The notes: generated by a model from the sequence alone, not told the origin. Shown: positions 9,559-19,960, numbered from the stretch's first letter. The stretch is DNA of 64,000 nt from Citrobacter farmeri (GCF_019048065.1 NZ_CP077291.1:2914001-2978000), one strand, 5' to 3'. Made by a program: numbers and translations.

Positions 9559-10077
9559 ATGGTAGATAAACGCGAATCCTATACAAAAGAAGACCTTCTT
9601 GCCTCTGGTCGCGGTGAGCTGTTTGGTGCGAAAGGCCCACAGTTGCCTGCACCGAGCATGCTGATGATGGACCGTGTCGTCAAGATGACCGAAACGGGCG
9701 GTAACTTCGACAAAGGGTATGTTGAGGCAGAGCTGGATATTAATCCGGATCTTTGGTTCTTCGGATGCCACTTCATTGGCGATCCGGTCATGCCGGGTTG
9801 TCTGGGGCTGGACGCCATGTGGCAGTTGGTTGGATTCTACCTCGGCTGGCTCGGTGGCGAAGGCAAAGGCCGCGCTCTGGGCGTAGGCGAAGTGAAGTTC
9901 ACGGGTCAGGTACTGCCTTCTGCGAAGAAAGTAACCTACCGTATCCACTTCAAGCGTATCGTGAATCGCCGCCTGATTATGGGCCTGGCGGATGGTGAAG
10001 TACTGGTTGATGGTCGTCTGATTTATACCGCAAACGATCTGAAAGTCGGTCTGTTCCAGGACACCTCCGCGTTCTGA
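9559..10077 (+). CDS. fabA: 3-hydroxydecanoyl-ACP dehydratase/isomerase
   Basis: FabA dehydrates 3-hydroxydecanoyl-ACP and isomerises trans-2- to cis-3-decenoyl-ACP, the branch point to unsaturated fatty acids in type II synthesis. It has 172 residues, as in E. coli. The hot-dog fold signature is intact: catalytic His71 in [12 protein letters not shown] and Asp85 in GLDAMWQL. The start ATG follows TTACAGAGA. Control by FadR and FabR is indicated by the operators at 9485-9520. Followed by a terminator and the convergent gene rmf. Confidence 0.99.
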   Translation: MVDKRESYTKEDLLASGRGELFGAKGPQLPAPSMLMMDRVVKMTETGGNFDKGYVEAELDINPDLWFFGCHFIGDPVMPGCLGLDAMWQLVGFYLGWLGGEGKGRALGVGEVKFTGQVLPSAKKVTYRIHFKRIVNRRLIMGLADGEVLVDGRLIYTANDLKVGLFQDTSAF

Positions 10078-10132
10078 TGCCTGACCCGGTGAATGGCGAG
10101 ACAGTGCCGTTTATCGCAGGTTATAAAAGGCG

Positions 10133-10163
10133 AAACCTCCGCACTGCGGAGGTTTCTTTTTTA
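10133..10163 (+). terminator. fabA rho-independent terminator
   Basis: A 10-bp stem AAACCTCCGC / GCGGAGGTTT with loop ACT is followed by C and six T. It lies between the convergent genes fabA and rmf; the other flank (TTATAAAAGG) gives a shorter T run for rmf. Confidence 0.93.
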
Positions 10164-10174
10164 AAGAGACAGAA

Positions 10175-10342
10175 TCAGGCCATTACCACCCTGTCAGCCA
10201 TGGCTTCTCGCCAGCCTCCCAGCCAATACGATCTCTGATTCAGCGTCTGATAGGGACACATTTCTTTCGAACGTCCGGCAATACCGGCCTGATAACCACG
10301 TTGATGTGCCCGTTCCAGGCGATCTCGTTTTTGTCTCTTCAT
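10175..10342 (-). CDS. rmf: Ribosome modulation factor
   Basis: RMF dimerises 70S ribosomes into inactive 100S particles in stationary phase. The reading frame from ATG at 10342 to TGA at 10175 encodes 55 residues, the exact family length. It begins MKRQKRDRLERAHQRGYQAG and ends DRVVMA, near-identical to E. coli. It is very basic at the N-terminus. The ribosome binding site is CGAGG, seven bases upstream. Convergent with fabA. In E. coli the gene responds to ppGpp and CRP; possible CRP-like palindromes lie upstream (10395-10455). Confidence 0.97.
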   Translation of the reverse strand: MKRQKRDRLERAHQRGYQAGIAGRSKEMCPYQTLNQRSYWLGGWREAMADRVVMA

Positions 10343-10394
10343 GCCTCGTTTCCCTCATACTTATATCTGGTGGAAAAGATAACAGTGATTACGA

Positions 10395-10410
10395 AGTGTG
10401 CAATCACACT
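10395..10410. promoter_or_regulatory. Inverted repeat upstream of rmf
   Basis: AGTGTGCAATCACACT is an exact palindrome with 6-bp arms and a CAAT spacer, 53 bp upstream of the rmf start. A second, looser pair, TGTGCAAAATTCACA, lies at 10443-10457. Both resemble CRP half-sites (TGTGA/TCACA), but the spacing (N4 and N5) is shorter than the N6 standard. Regulator not proven. Confidence 0.4.
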
Positions 10411-10541
10411 AAACGAATACCGCGAATCCCCGGTGTCGTCAATGTGCAAAATTCACACGGGTGTCATATTTGTGAGCTAGCGAAAAACTCAGTTGTACAA
10501 AAAATGTGAGCCGGAACAAGTTCCTGAGTCATCCCGACGGT

Positions 10542-10581
10542 AAAAAAAAACCGCCCCAAACGCGCTGTCTGAGACGGTTTT
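10542..10581 (-). terminator. pqiC (pqi operon) terminator
   Basis: On the minus strand AAAACCG ... CGGTTTT pairs around an inner GTCTCAGAC hairpin and is followed by a long T run (complement of the A tract at 10542-10550). It lies 18 bp after the pqiC stop and ends the leftward rlmL-uup-pqiABC operon. Confidence 0.8.
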
Positions 10582-10598
10582 ATTTACAAAAATTTAAA

Positions 10599-11162
10599 TT
10601 ATGGAATGCGTTTCAGCTCCTGGGCGATCGCTGCTGCTTCCTGACGCCAGACGGTCGCCAGCACTTTCACCATCTCATCGTAGCCATCCTGGGTCTGAAC
10701 GGCTTCAATGTGGAACGGGCGCTTAATAAGACGTCCCTGATGGTTAAGCAGCCATTCACCGCTGACCACCACTTTGCCATCGTAGCGACCATGGAAGCCG
10801 GTTACCGTTACGTTGAGCGTATCCTGCACGCTACCTAACGGTTGAGATGCCACCACCCAACCCGGTAGTTGTGCACTCAGATTGGCGACCAGCGTATTAC
10901 GTAGCTGCTGATCCAGCGGACTGGCCCATAAATTGTTATTGGCGATCACGTACTGCACATCGCTGGTCTGATAGACCACGCCATTGCCAGCCAGGTAATC
11001 TGGCACCGAAACCTGCTCGACCCACAGCAGACGATTGCCCTGGCTTGCGGTACTTTGCACACCGCCCTGCGCAACAGGAAGCTGGTAATAACTCTTGTTG
11101 TCTCCGCTGGAGCTGCATGACGTCAGCCAGAACGCCATCGCCACTACTAGCCACTTTTTCAT
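10599..11162 (-). CDS. pqiC: Outer-membrane lipoprotein of the Pqi system
   Basis: PqiC (YmbA) is the lipoprotein partner of the MCE-type Pqi lipid transporter; it rings the tip of the PqiB tube at the outer membrane. The 187-residue product has a lipobox LTSC with the lipidated Cys at position 16, followed by SSS, which favours outer membrane sorting. The rest is the ABC-type transport auxiliary fold (DUF330). Its ATG overlaps the pqiB stop as ATGA, so translation is likely coupled. Last gene of the operon. Confidence 0.96.
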   Translation of the reverse strand: MKKWLVVAMAFWLTSCSSSGDNKSYYQLPVAQGGVQSTASQGNRLLWVEQVSVPDYLAGNGVVYQTSDVQYVIANNNLWASPLDQQLRNTLVANLSAQLPGWVVASQPLGSVQDTLNVTVTGFHGRYDGKVVVSGEWLLNHQGRLIKRPFHIEAVQTQDGYDEMVKVLATVWRQEAAAIAQELKRIP

Positions 11163-12799
11163 TGTTTCGCCCTCTTCGGCTCTGGATCTTTCTTGTCCTT
11201 CGCTTCAAACACCAGCGCATTGCTCTTATCATTCAGCGTTTTCAATACCGGCTGTAATTCGCGGAGCACCTGATCAAGACGTTGCATATCGGCCACCATC
11301 TTGTTGTAGGCGGCGGAGCCTGGCTGGAAGCCCTGCATGCTGCGGTTCAGTTCACGCAGCGTGTTCTGCATATCCGCCGGCAACTGTTGCATCGACTGAC
11401 TGGAGGTAATCTTGTTCATGTTATCCAGCGTCGTTTGCAGATGCTTCATCGTGCGCTGGCTTTCACTCAACGTATTGGTAGCCTGCTCGATCATCGGGTT
11501 CAACGGCAGATTGTTGATCTTATCCAGCGCTTCCATCAGTCGCTGCTGAATTTGCGCCAGACCTCCACTCACCGTCGGAATGATCTGATAGCCATTAAAC
11601 TCGCGAATACCGGTAATTGGCGGCTCTTTTGGATAGAAGTCCAGATCGACATACAGCGCCCCGGTCACCAGATTCCCGGTTTTCAGCGAGCCGCGTAAGC
11701 CCCGTTTCAACAGTTCGGCCAGATGAGCCCCCACGTCTGTATCTTCCCCCAGTTGCGCTTTCAATCGTTCGGGTTCAATACGGACCAGCACAGGAATACG
11801 GTAATCGTTGTTAAACACCTGACGCATATTCGGCGCAAAGAACGGCACTTTACTCACCGTCCCCAGACGAATACCGCGGAACTCCAGCGGTGCGCCGGGT
11901 TGCAGACCCCGGATCGAATCTTTGAAGAACATCAGGTAATCGATATGTTCAGTGAACAGCGAATCCTGAATACTTTTCTGATCGTCATACAGACTGAAGG
12001 CGGCCTTCTCGGCAACCGGCTGACCCTGTTCAAGCCCTTCCGGCACGTCAAAGCTGACGCCACCGCCAAACAACGTTGTCAGCGATCCCATCTCTACCCG
12101 CATCCCGGCGGACGTCAAATCGACTGCAATCCCGCTGTCTTTCCAGAAACGAACGTTGCTGGTGACCAGACGATCGTTTGGCGCATTAATGAACAGTTGG
12201 TAGCTGATGCTGCGTTTTTGCGGATCAAAGGTGCTGGTTTCTACCGATCCGACGCGATAGCCACGGAACAGAACCGGATCGCCCGGACTCAACTGTCCGG
12301 CTTTTTTGCTGTCGAGCACCACGCGGATCCCTTTCGCATCAGGCGGTGCCAGCGGCGGTGAATCCAACAGATCATAATTTTCCAGTCTGTTGCCTTTATT
12401 TCCTGGTTGCAGTTCGATGTAGGCACCAGAAAGCAGCGTGCCTAAGCCGCTGATCCCTTCGCGTCCAACCTGCGGCTTCACCACCCAGAATACCGAGTCT
12501 TTGTGCAGCAGTTTTTCCATACCGGCGTTCAGACGCGCTTTGATTTCAACGTGCGTCAGATCGTCGGTCAGCGTGGCGCTTTCGACCACACCCACGTCAA
12601 CACTGCGGCTTTTAATGGTGGTTTTTCCACCCTCAATGCCCTCGGCATTGGTGGTGATCAGGGTCACTTCTGGCCCCTGATGGCTGTAGTGATAGAACAG
12701 AACCCATGCCCCAATGAGCGCAGTGACGATGGGAAAAATCCACACAGGAGACCAGTTTTTTACCTTCTGGATTTTGGCTTCCCCACTTTTAGATTCCAT
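11159..12799 (-). CDS. pqiB: MCE-domain tube protein PqiB
   Basis: PqiB forms a hexameric periplasmic needle that carries lipids between the two membranes; the pqi operon is induced by paraquat through SoxRS in E. coli. The ATG at 12799 (MESKSGEAKIQ) gives 546 residues, the E. coli length; an upstream in-frame start would overlap pqiA and is not used. It has a transmembrane helix at about 19-38, three MCE domains (about 45-135, 160-225 and 285-390, each with the ArG-hydrophobic pattern), and a C-terminal coiled coil (about 430-530) that builds the needle. It starts 4 bp past the pqiA stop. Confidence 0.96.
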   Translation of the reverse strand: MESKSGEAKIQKVKNWSPVWIFPIVTALIGAWVLFYHYSHQGPEVTLITTNAEGIEGGKTTIKSRSVDVGVVESATLTDDLTHVEIKARLNAGMEKLLHKDSVFWVVKPQVGREGISGLGTLLSGAYIELQPGNKGNRLENYDLLDSPPLAPPDAKGIRVVLDSKKAGQLSPGDPVLFRGYRVGSVETSTFDPQKRSISYQLFINAPNDRLVTSNVRFWKDSGIAVDLTSAGMRVEMGSLTTLFGGGVSFDVPEGLEQGQPVAEKAAFSLYDDQKSIQDSLFTEHIDYLMFFKDSIRGLQPGAPLEFRGIRLGTVSKVPFFAPNMRQVFNNDYRIPVLVRIEPERLKAQLGEDTDVGAHLAELLKRGLRGSLKTGNLVTGALYVDLDFYPKEPPITGIREFNGYQIIPTVSGGLAQIQQRLMEALDKINNLPLNPMIEQATNTLSESQRTMKHLQTTLDNMNKITSSQSMQQLPADMQNTLRELNRSMQGFQPGSAAYNKMVADMQRLDQVLRELQPVLKTLNDKSNALVFEAKDKKDPEPKRAKQ

Positions 12800-12803
12800 G
12801 TTG

Positions 12804-14057
12804 TCAGGACTCCTCATGGTCTGGTTCTGGTTCACGATCCCACGACAGACGCGGATCAAATGTCATCGCAGAAAACATTGTCATAATGACGACTAAAGCA
12901 AACATCAATGCACCCATTGCTGGATAAATATTCATCAAACCTCCCATGCGCACCAGCGCAGAGAGCACGGCGATAACAAACACATCAATCATTGACCAAC
13001 GACCAACGAACTCCACCACTTCATAAATCAAATGCATGCGTTCACTGTCACGTTTGCCGTGCCCTTTGGCATCCCAGCACAGCCAGGCAATCGCGATCAT
13101 TTTCAGCGTTGGCACCATGATACTGGCGATAAAGATCACCGCCGCTACCGGATAAGAGCCTTCGCTCCAGATCAAAACCACTCCCTCAAGAATGGTGGAA
13201 GGCAGTTTTGACCCCAGCAGATCGGTGATCATGATCGGCAGAATATTGGCCGGCAGATACAGCATGATAGACGTGAACAGTAATGCCAGCGTCCATTGCA
13301 GGCTGTTTCTGCGCCGCACATAACCTTTCGTTTCACAGCGCGGGCAAAGGTTTTCATCCGCCGGCAGGATTGCCGTGCAGCAGGAACAGGAGCGCAACCC
13401 CTGGCGGATGCCAGGAACGCCAGGCGTCAAAGGTTGCTTAATCACTGGCATGGGAGCGATGTCATCCCACAGCCAACGACGGTCAACGCACTGAAACGCG
13501 CGCAGTTGCAGAATGCAAAAGAAGCACCAGGGAATAAAACTGCTGCCGACGCCGATATCGCCGTACGCCATCAATTTAACGAAACTCACCAGTACGCCAG
13601 CGAGGAAAATCTCCGCCATTCCCCAGCTCTTCAACTGAAATAAAATTCGCGCCAGCTGGGCTTTGAGTCGATCGGGCATTTGTACCCGATTCACCAGCAG
13701 TAGAATGGTTAACAGGCAAAAAGCGGGAACCAGTTGCACAAAGAGTAAAAAGAAAGTGCCGAGACTGGCGTAATTTTCCGAAAAGAGAACGCCGGGGATT
13801 TCCATCAAAGTCACTTCACTGCTCACCCCTGCAACATTCATATTCACAAAGGGGAACAGATTAGATAAAAGCAGCATGAACAGCGCGGCTAACGCATAGG
13901 CGGTGGGACGCTGTCTCGGCGCGTCCCACATCACCGTTAATGTTGTGCCACATCTCGGACATGCCGCTTTCTGTCCATGCTCAAGATGGGGCAATGCCAC
14001 CAGCATGTCACACTGCGAGCACAAAATGTGCTTTGCGGCATGATGATGTTCGCACAT
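12804..14057 (-). CDS. pqiA: Inner membrane protein PqiA
   Basis: PqiA is the polytopic inner membrane partner of the Pqi lipid transport system. The 417 residues contain two repeated PqiA units, each opening with a zinc-ribbon-like Cys pattern: CSQC...CPRC at about 13-36, and CSCC...CPRC at about 225-243. Four hydrophobic helices follow each. The second unit holds the conserved GRWSMIDVFVIAVLSALVR motif. It lies 14 bp downstream of uup and just upstream of pqiB. Confidence 0.96.
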   Translation of the reverse strand: MCEHHHAAKHILCSQCDMLVALPHLEHGQKAACPRCGTTLTVMWDAPRQRPTAYALAALFMLLLSNLFPFVNMNVAGVSSEVTLMEIPGVLFSENYASLGTFFLLFVQLVPAFCLLTILLLVNRVQMPDRLKAQLARILFQLKSWGMAEIFLAGVLVSFVKLMAYGDIGVGSSFIPWCFFCILQLRAFQCVDRRWLWDDIAPMPVIKQPLTPGVPGIRQGLRSCSCCTAILPADENLCPRCETKGYVRRRNSLQWTLALLFTSIMLYLPANILPIMITDLLGSKLPSTILEGVVLIWSEGSYPVAAVIFIASIMVPTLKMIAIAWLCWDAKGHGKRDSERMHLIYEVVEFVGRWSMIDVFVIAVLSALVRMGGLMNIYPAMGALMFALVVIMTMFSAMTFDPRLSWDREPEPDHEES

Positions 14058-14071
14058 GGTGTGCTCCTTAA

Positions 14072-15979
14072 TTATGCACCATTCTTTAACGCTTCAAGAT
14101 ACTCCCAGCGCTCAAAGGCCTGCTCAAGTTCCTGTTCTGCTTTTGCCAGATCGGCCAAAACCTGCTGCGTCTGCTCGTGAGGCTGACTGAAAAAGGCAGC
14201 ATCGGCAACTTGCGCCTGCAACGCTTCCAGTTTCGCTTCCTGCTCTTCGAGCAACTGCGGTAACTGTTCCAGTTCGCGCTGCAGTTTATAGCTTAGTTTG
14301 CTACTGGCGCGTTTTACAATTTCTGCTTTCGGGGCAACAACTTCCTCAGTTTTTTTCGCCACCGGCTGTTTAAACGCCAGATGTTGTTCCTGTTGGCCAC
14401 GCGCATCGTGATAACCACCGACATAGCGACCGATCTTCCCGTTACCTTCAAAAATCCAGCACTCGGTCACCGTATTGTCGACGAACTGACGATCGTGGCT
14501 CACCAGTAACACGGTACCCTGATAACCATCAATCAGCTCTTCCAGCAGTTCCAGCGTTTCGACGTCGAGATCGTTGGTTGGTTCATCGAGAATCAATAAA
14601 TTGCTGGGTTTCAGAAAAAGACGCGCCAGCAGCAGACGATTTCGCTCACCGCCAGACAATGCGCGCACCGGGGTCATCGCCCGTTTCGGATGGAACAGGA
14701 AGTCCTGCAGATAACCGAGCACATGACGCGGTTTACCGTTAACCATCACTTCCTGTTTGCCTTCCGCGAGGTTGTCCATCACCGTCTTGTCCGGATCCAG
14801 CTCGGCACGGTGCTGATCGAAATAGGCAACTTCCAGTTTTGTTCCGACGTGGATACGACCGCTGTCCGGCTGCAATTGGCCCAGCATCAGCTTAAGCAGC
14901 GTGGTTTTACCGCAACCGTTAGGCCCGATCAGCGCAATTTTATCGCTGCGCTGTACCTGAGCAGAGAAATCTTTCACCAGTTGTTTGCCATCGACCTGGT
15001 AATCCACGTTTTCCATCTCGAAGACAATCTTACCGGAGCGGGTGGCCTCTTCGACCTGCATCTTCGCCGTGCCCATCACCTCGCGGCGTTCGCTACGTTC
15101 GCGACGCATCGCTTTCAGCGCCCGCACGCGACCTTCATTACGCGTACGACGGGCTTTAATGCCCTGGCGGATCCACACTTCCTCTTGTGCCAGCTTGCGA
15201 TCGAACTCGGCATTCTGCAGCTCTTCGACACGCAGCGCCTCTTCTTTCTCGACCAGATACTGATCGTAATTCCCCGGATAGGTCACCAGCTTGCCACGAT
15301 CGAGATCGACAATACGGGTAGCCATATTGCGGATAAAAGAACGGTCGTGAGAGATAAAAATGATCGTCCCATTGAACGATTTCAGGAATCCCTCTAACCA
15401 GTCAATGGTTTCAATATCAAGGTGGTTGGTCGGTTCATCCAGCAGCAGAACACGCGGATTACTGACCAGCGCGCGCCCCAGCGCCGCTTTACGCAGCCAG
15501 CCACCGGACAGCGACGAAAGCGCCGCGTTAGGATCAAGCCCTAACTGCGCCAACACTTCATTGATTCGGTTTTCCAGTTGCCACAGATTGTGGTGATCGA
15601 GCTGCTCCTGCACCTTCGCCAGCTCATTCAGATTTCTGTCGCTCGGCTCGGTCATCACCAGGCGTGAAATATCGTGGTAACGCTTGAGATATTCCGCCTG
15701 CTCTTCAATGCCTTCCGCCACAAAATCGTAAACGGAGCCTTCCACATTGCGCGGTGGATCCTGCTGCAAACGCGCAACGATCAGATCCTGCTCATAAATA
15801 ATACGCCCATCGTCCAGACCCTGCTCACGATTGAGGATCTTCATCAGCGTTGATTTTCCGGCGCCGTTACGGCCCACCAGACAGACGCGTTCGTTATCTT
15901 CGATATGCAGTTCTGCATTATCGAGAAGCGGCGCGTCGCTGAACGACAGCCATGCGCCATGCATACTGATTAATGACAT
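14072..15979 (-). CDS. uup: ABC-F ATPase Uup
   Basis: Uup is a cytosolic ABC-F protein tied to ribosome function and to suppression of transposon precise excision. The 635 residues hold two ABC domains. The first has Walker A GRNGAGKST (36-44), signature LSGGW and Walker B LLLDEPTNHLD. The second has GPNGCGKTT, LSGGE and LLILDEPTNDLD. A linker (about 230-300, rich in Arg and Glu) joins them, and a coiled-coil DNA-binding tail follows at about 550-635. It starts 12 bp after rlmL and is 14 bp before pqiA, so all five genes form one operon. Confidence 0.97.
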   Translation of the reverse strand: MSLISMHGAWLSFSDAPLLDNAELHIEDNERVCLVGRNGAGKSTLMKILNREQGLDDGRIIYEQDLIVARLQQDPPRNVEGSVYDFVAEGIEEQAEYLKRYHDISRLVMTEPSDRNLNELAKVQEQLDHHNLWQLENRINEVLAQLGLDPNAALSSLSGGWLRKAALGRALVSNPRVLLLDEPTNHLDIETIDWLEGFLKSFNGTIIFISHDRSFIRNMATRIVDLDRGKLVTYPGNYDQYLVEKEEALRVEELQNAEFDRKLAQEEVWIRQGIKARRTRNEGRVRALKAMRRERSERREVMGTAKMQVEEATRSGKIVFEMENVDYQVDGKQLVKDFSAQVQRSDKIALIGPNGCGKTTLLKLMLGQLQPDSGRIHVGTKLEVAYFDQHRAELDPDKTVMDNLAEGKQEVMVNGKPRHVLGYLQDFLFHPKRAMTPVRALSGGERNRLLLARLFLKPSNLLILDEPTNDLDVETLELLEELIDGYQGTVLLVSHDRQFVDNTVTECWIFEGNGKIGRYVGGYHDARGQQEQHLAFKQPVAKKTEEVVAPKAEIVKRASSKLSYKLQRELEQLPQLLEEQEAKLEALQAQVADAAFFSQPHEQTQQVLADLAKAEQELEQAFERWEYLEALKNGA

Positions 15980-15991
15980 TCATTTATCCTT

Positions 15992-18100
15992 TCAGGCGGC
16001 GGTAATCAGCCAGCAGTTGTGGATTTGACGGTTACGGGCAAAGTCCTGGGAAAGCGTTTTTTGGGTAATTTCTTGTGCTTTCAGTCCCAGCGCCGCCAGG
16101 CCGTCAAGATCCATACGGAATCCGCGTTTATTGTTGGAGAACATGATCGTGCCGCCTTTACGCAGCAGACGTTTCAGATCTTTCATCAGCGCCAGATGAT
16201 CGCGCTGGACGTCAAAGGCGTCCTCCATGCGTTTCGAGTTGGAGAACGTCGGGGGATCGATAAAAATCAGATCGAACTGTTCATTGGCTTCACGCAACCA
16301 GGCCAGACAGTCCGCCTGAATCAGTCGATGCGCTCTTCCGCTCAAGCCATTCAGGCGCAGGTTACGTTCTGCCCACTCAAGATAAGTACGCGACATGTCA
16401 ACCGTTGTCGTGCTACGCGCACCGCCTAAACCCGCGTGCACGCTGGCGCTGCCGGTGTAGGAGAACAGGTTGAGGAAGTCTTTCCCGTTGCTCATCTGTC
16501 CCAGCATCCGTCGTGCAATACGGTGATCGAGGAACAGCCCGGTATCCAGGTAATCGGTCAGGTTCACCCACAGGCGTGCGTTGTATTCGCCAACCTCGAT
16601 GAATTCCCCCTTCTCGTTCATCTTCTGATACTGGTTTTTCCCTTTCTGCCGTTCACGGGTTTTCAGCACCAGTTTGTTCGGTGCAATCTCCAGCACCGAC
16701 AGGGTGGCGGCAATAATGTCAAACAGCCGCTGACGCGCTTTCTGTGCATCAATGGTTTTCGGCGGGGCGTACTCCTGAATCACCACCCAGTCGGCATAGC
16801 GATCCACGGCGACGTTGTATTCCGGTAAATCGGCATCATACAGGCGATAACATTCAATTCCTTCCTGGCGCGCCCATTTTTCCAGCTTCTTGATGTTTTT
16901 GCGCAGGCGGTTGGCGTAGTCTTCCGCCACCGTCGCAGGCTTACTGTCCGGCGTACTTTCAGCTACATGATAGTTCTTCTGCACGCAGTCCAGCGGACCG
17001 TTTTTCGCTTTGAATTGCTTGTCTGCTCGCAGTTGCAGGCTGCTCAGCAGATCCGGTGACGCGCTGAACAAAGAGAGGTTCCAGCCGCCGAACTGGTTCT
17101 TCATGGTGCGTCCCAGCAGACTGTGCAGCGCAATCAGCGCTGGCTCACTGTCCAGACGTTCACCATAAGGCGGGTTGCTGATCACTGTCCCGTAAGGGCC
17201 TTTCGGCAGCGGATTGCTCAGCTTCGCCACATCTTTCACTTCAAAGGTGATCAGCTCGCCAATACCCGCGCGGCGGGCGTTACTGCGCGCGCGTTCAATC
17301 ACGCGGGCATCGCTGTCAGAACCATAAAAATGCGCAGTGTACTCAGCCAGCCCCTTACGGGCACGGGTTTGAGCTTCTGCCTTCACGTCCTGCCAGATAG
17401 CGTCATCATGTTGCGCCCAGCCGCTGAAGCCCCAACGACCACGGTGTAAACCCGGTGCGCGGTCGGTCGCCCACATGGCCGCTTCAATCAGCAGCGTGCC
17501 AGAACCACACATTGGGTCGAGCAGCGGCGTCCCCGGTTGCCAGCCGGATCGCATCACAATCGCTGCCGCCAGCGTCTCTTTGATCGGCGCCAGACCAGTG
17601 CGATCGCGGTAACCGCGCAGATGCAGGCCATCACCGCTTAAATCCAGCGCAATGCTGGCCGTGTCTTTATTCAGCCAGACGTTGACGCGAATGTCCGGCG
17701 ATTCACGATCGACATTCGGGCGCGGCAGATTTTTACGCGTGAAGGCATCGACAATCGCATCTTTAACTTTCATCGCGCCGTACTGGCTGTTGCGAATGGT
17801 GTCATTCAGCCCACTGAAGTGGACCGCAAAGGTCGCTCCCGGATTAAACATCGTCGTCCAGTCAATCGCCTGCACACCAAGGTAAAGGTCTAAGTCACTG
17901 TAAACTTTGCACTCACTCAAAGGTAAAATAATGCGCGAGGCCAGGCGACTCCACATCAGGCTCTGGTAAACAAGCCGGGTGTCGCCCTGGAAATGGACCC
18001 CACCCTGAACCACCTGGCACTCCACGGCGCCGAAGCTTTCCAGTTCAGTTTTTAACAGCTCTTCCAGCCCACGGGCCGTACTGGCAAACAAAGAATTCAT
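15992..18100 (-). CDS. rlmL: Bifunctional 23S rRNA methyltransferase RlmKL
   Basis: Methylates 23S rRNA at G2445 (m2G, N-terminal half, RlmL) and G2069 (m7G, C-terminal half, RlmK) in one polypeptide. Length is 702 residues, as in E. coli. An N-terminal THUMP domain (about 43-155) precedes the first Rossmann domain with the NPPY motif in SNPPYGERL (near 310). The second methyltransferase domain has [13 protein letters not shown] (SAM site) and [11 protein letters not shown] (catalytic motif). First gene of the leftward operon with uup and pqiABC; divergent from ycbX. Confidence 0.97.
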   Translation of the reverse strand: MNSLFASTARGLEELLKTELESFGAVECQVVQGGVHFQGDTRLVYQSLMWSRLASRIILPLSECKVYSDLDLYLGVQAIDWTTMFNPGATFAVHFSGLNDTIRNSQYGAMKVKDAIVDAFTRKNLPRPNVDRESPDIRVNVWLNKDTASIALDLSGDGLHLRGYRDRTGLAPIKETLAAAIVMRSGWQPGTPLLDPMCGSGTLLIEAAMWATDRAPGLHRGRWGFSGWAQHDDAIWQDVKAEAQTRARKGLAEYTAHFYGSDSDARVIERARSNARRAGIGELITFEVKDVAKLSNPLPKGPYGTVISNPPYGERLDSEPALIALHSLLGRTMKNQFGGWNLSLFSASPDLLSSLQLRADKQFKAKNGPLDCVQKNYHVAESTPDSKPATVAEDYANRLRKNIKKLEKWARQEGIECYRLYDADLPEYNVAVDRYADWVVIQEYAPPKTIDAQKARQRLFDIIAATLSVLEIAPNKLVLKTRERQKGKNQYQKMNEKGEFIEVGEYNARLWVNLTDYLDTGLFLDHRIARRMLGQMSNGKDFLNLFSYTGSASVHAGLGGARSTTTVDMSRTYLEWAERNLRLNGLSGRAHRLIQADCLAWLREANEQFDLIFIDPPTFSNSKRMEDAFDVQRDHLALMKDLKRLLRKGGTIMFSNNKRGFRMDLDGLAALGLKAQEITQKTLSQDFARNRQIHNCWLITAA

Positions 18101-18197
18101 ATCGTCACTTATACTCGAAGAAAATTGCTGCGCATTATAGCTAATATGGGCGCTATGTCATAAAGTTGAGGGCTTATTTCTTTTGAGGGGCTGTACA

Positions 18198-19307
18198 GTG
18201 TTGACGTTATCCAGACTTTTCATCCACCCCGTCAAATCCATGCGCGGCATTGGGCTCACCCACGCTCTGGCAGACGTCAGCGGTCTGGCTTTCGATCGTA
18301 TTTTTATGATCACCGAAGCCGATGGCACCTTCATCACGGCTCGTCAGTTTCCGCAAATGGTGCGTTTTACGCCCTCTCCCCTGCATGACGGTCTGCATTT
18401 GACCGCGCCTGACGGCAGCAGCGCACGGGTACGGTTTACTGATTTCGCCGCCCAGGACGCGCCAACGGAAGTTTGGGGTAACCATTTCACCGCGCGGATC
18501 GCTCCCGATGCCATCAATCAGTGGCTAAGCGGCTTCTTTTCACGCAGCGTGCAACTCCGTTGGGTTGGGCCGCAGCTGACCCGCCGGGTCAAACGTCACG
18601 CGGGCGTACCGCTCTCCTTTGCGGACGGTTTTCCATACCTGCTGGTAAATGACGCCTCGCTGCGCGATTTACAGCAGCGCTGCCCGGCAGGTGTGCAGGT
18701 TGAACAGTTCCGCCCGAATATCGTGGTATCCGGTGCCGCCGCATGGGAAGAAGACCACTGGAAGGTGATCCGCATTGGCGAGGTGATTTTTGATGTGGCA
18801 AAGCCGTGCAGCCGCTGTATTTTTACGACAGTCAGTCCGGAAAAAGGGCAAAAACACCCCTCCGGCGAACCGCTCGCGACGCTGCAGACTTTCCGTACCG
18901 CACCGGACAACGGCGATGTCGATTTCGGGTTAAACCTGATCGCCCGTAACAGCGGAGTGATTCGCGTCGGCGATGACGTTGAAATTTTATCGACCGGCCC
19001 AGCCCGGGTGTACGGCGCGGCCGCTCAGGATGATACCATTGACGCCGTGCAACAGCCTGACAGGACCGTTACCATCGACTGGCAGGGGCAGGCGTTTCAG
19101 GGGAATAATCAACAGGTATTGCTTGAGCAACTGGAAAACCAGGGGATCCGGGTTCCCTATTCATGTCGGGCGGGAATTTGCGGCTGCTGCCGAATCAAAC
19201 TGCTGGAAGGCGAAGTGAACCCACTAAAAAAATCAGCATCAGGTGATGACGGCACCATCCTCAGCTGTAGCTGTGTGCCAAAAACCGCGCTGAAACTGGC
19301 GCTCTAA
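18198..19307 (+). CDS. ycbX: MOSC/2Fe-2S protein YcbX
   Basis: YcbX uses molybdenum cofactor to reduce N-hydroxylated base analogues such as 6-hydroxylaminopurine. The GTG start at 18198 follows GAGGGG at a good distance and gives 369 residues, exactly the E. coli length; an upstream in-frame start adds five unsupported residues. Domains: N-terminal MOSC beta-barrel (about 1-100), MOSC core with the cofactor Cys in [11 protein letters not shown] (near 200), and a C-terminal plant-type 2Fe-2S ferredoxin domain (about 285-369) with CRAGICGCC and a distal Cys in LSCSCVP. One position in the cluster motif is Cys where E. coli has Ser. Convergent with zapC; the stops overlap by 4 bp. Confidence 0.95.
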   Translation: MLTLSRLFIHPVKSMRGIGLTHALADVSGLAFDRIFMITEADGTFITARQFPQMVRFTPSPLHDGLHLTAPDGSSARVRFTDFAAQDAPTEVWGNHFTARIAPDAINQWLSGFFSRSVQLRWVGPQLTRRVKRHAGVPLSFADGFPYLLVNDASLRDLQQRCPAGVQVEQFRPNIVVSGAAAWEEDHWKVIRIGEVIFDVAKPCSRCIFTTVSPEKGQKHPSGEPLATLQTFRTAPDNGDVDFGLNLIARNSGVIRVGDDVEILSTGPARVYGAAAQDDTIDAVQQPDRTVTIDWQGQAFQGNNQQVLLEQLENQGIRVPYSCRAGICGCCRIKLLEGEVNPLKKSASGDDGTILSCSCVPKTALKLAL

Positions 19308-19846
19308 ACCGCCTGCTCCAGGCTGAAGCTGTGTGGTCGAAACTGCGGCTTCAGCCGGTCATTCATAACTTTAATCGCATCACCAAGCTGCATGGTTCGC
19401 CCGGCCACGACCACGCCAGGCTGCGCCAGCAAACACAATGCCGCATTCTCGCCAGGCTCTACCACTAACAGATTGATTTGTTCCTGGGTATCACTCAGCC
19501 AGACACAGGCCGCATCGCCGGTTCCAGGTGACCAGTTTTCGCCGTGCGCGACAAAGTGCCAACTTTTCGGCATCTGCGGTTTCAGGTAACGAATGGCTAC
19601 CAGCGCATTAAGCACCAGTTCTGCTTTCTGTTCTTTAGAGAGTTCAAGTTCGCGACACTTTTCTTCAAAGGAGAAGTACAGCGCGGCATCATCCACGCAA
19701 AAGCCGGATGGTGAGAATGCATCCGGGGTGAGCATTTTACGGGCAAAACGCGAGCGAAATAACATGCCATTGGCTAAATCGAGCATCATTCGGTCATGCT
19801 CTTCGTCATAATACCAACGCCAGTTATCGTCAGGTTTAATTCGCAT
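19304..19846 (-). CDS. zapC: FtsZ-associated protein ZapC
   Basis: ZapC binds FtsZ and promotes lateral bundling of its filaments in the Z ring. The ATG at 19846 ([13 protein letters not shown]) gives 180 residues as in E. coli. The N-terminal half is highly conserved ([21 protein letters not shown]); the C-terminal half is more divergent but ends in the conserved SFSLEQAV. The upstream GAGAG matches a ribosome binding site. It is downstream of pyrD on the same strand but separated by a terminator at 19961-19995. Confidence 0.96.
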   Translation of the reverse strand: MRIKPDDNWRWYYDEEHDRMMLDLANGMLFRSRFARKMLTPDAFSPSGFCVDDAALYFSFEEKCRELELSKEQKAELVLNALVAIRYLKPQMPKSWHFVAHGENWSPGTGDAACVWLSDTQEQINLLVVEPGENAALCLLAQPGVVVAGRTMQLGDAIKVMNDRLKPQFRPHSFSLEQAV

Positions 19847-19960
19847 TGTTTTCTCTCCCCTCTCCATCACCCGTTGCAAAATTGTCCTTTTTTGCCGCTT
19901 CGTTTATTACCTTAATAAGCAAAGCTTAAAATGTTTAAATTAGCAACAGTGAAAGAATAT

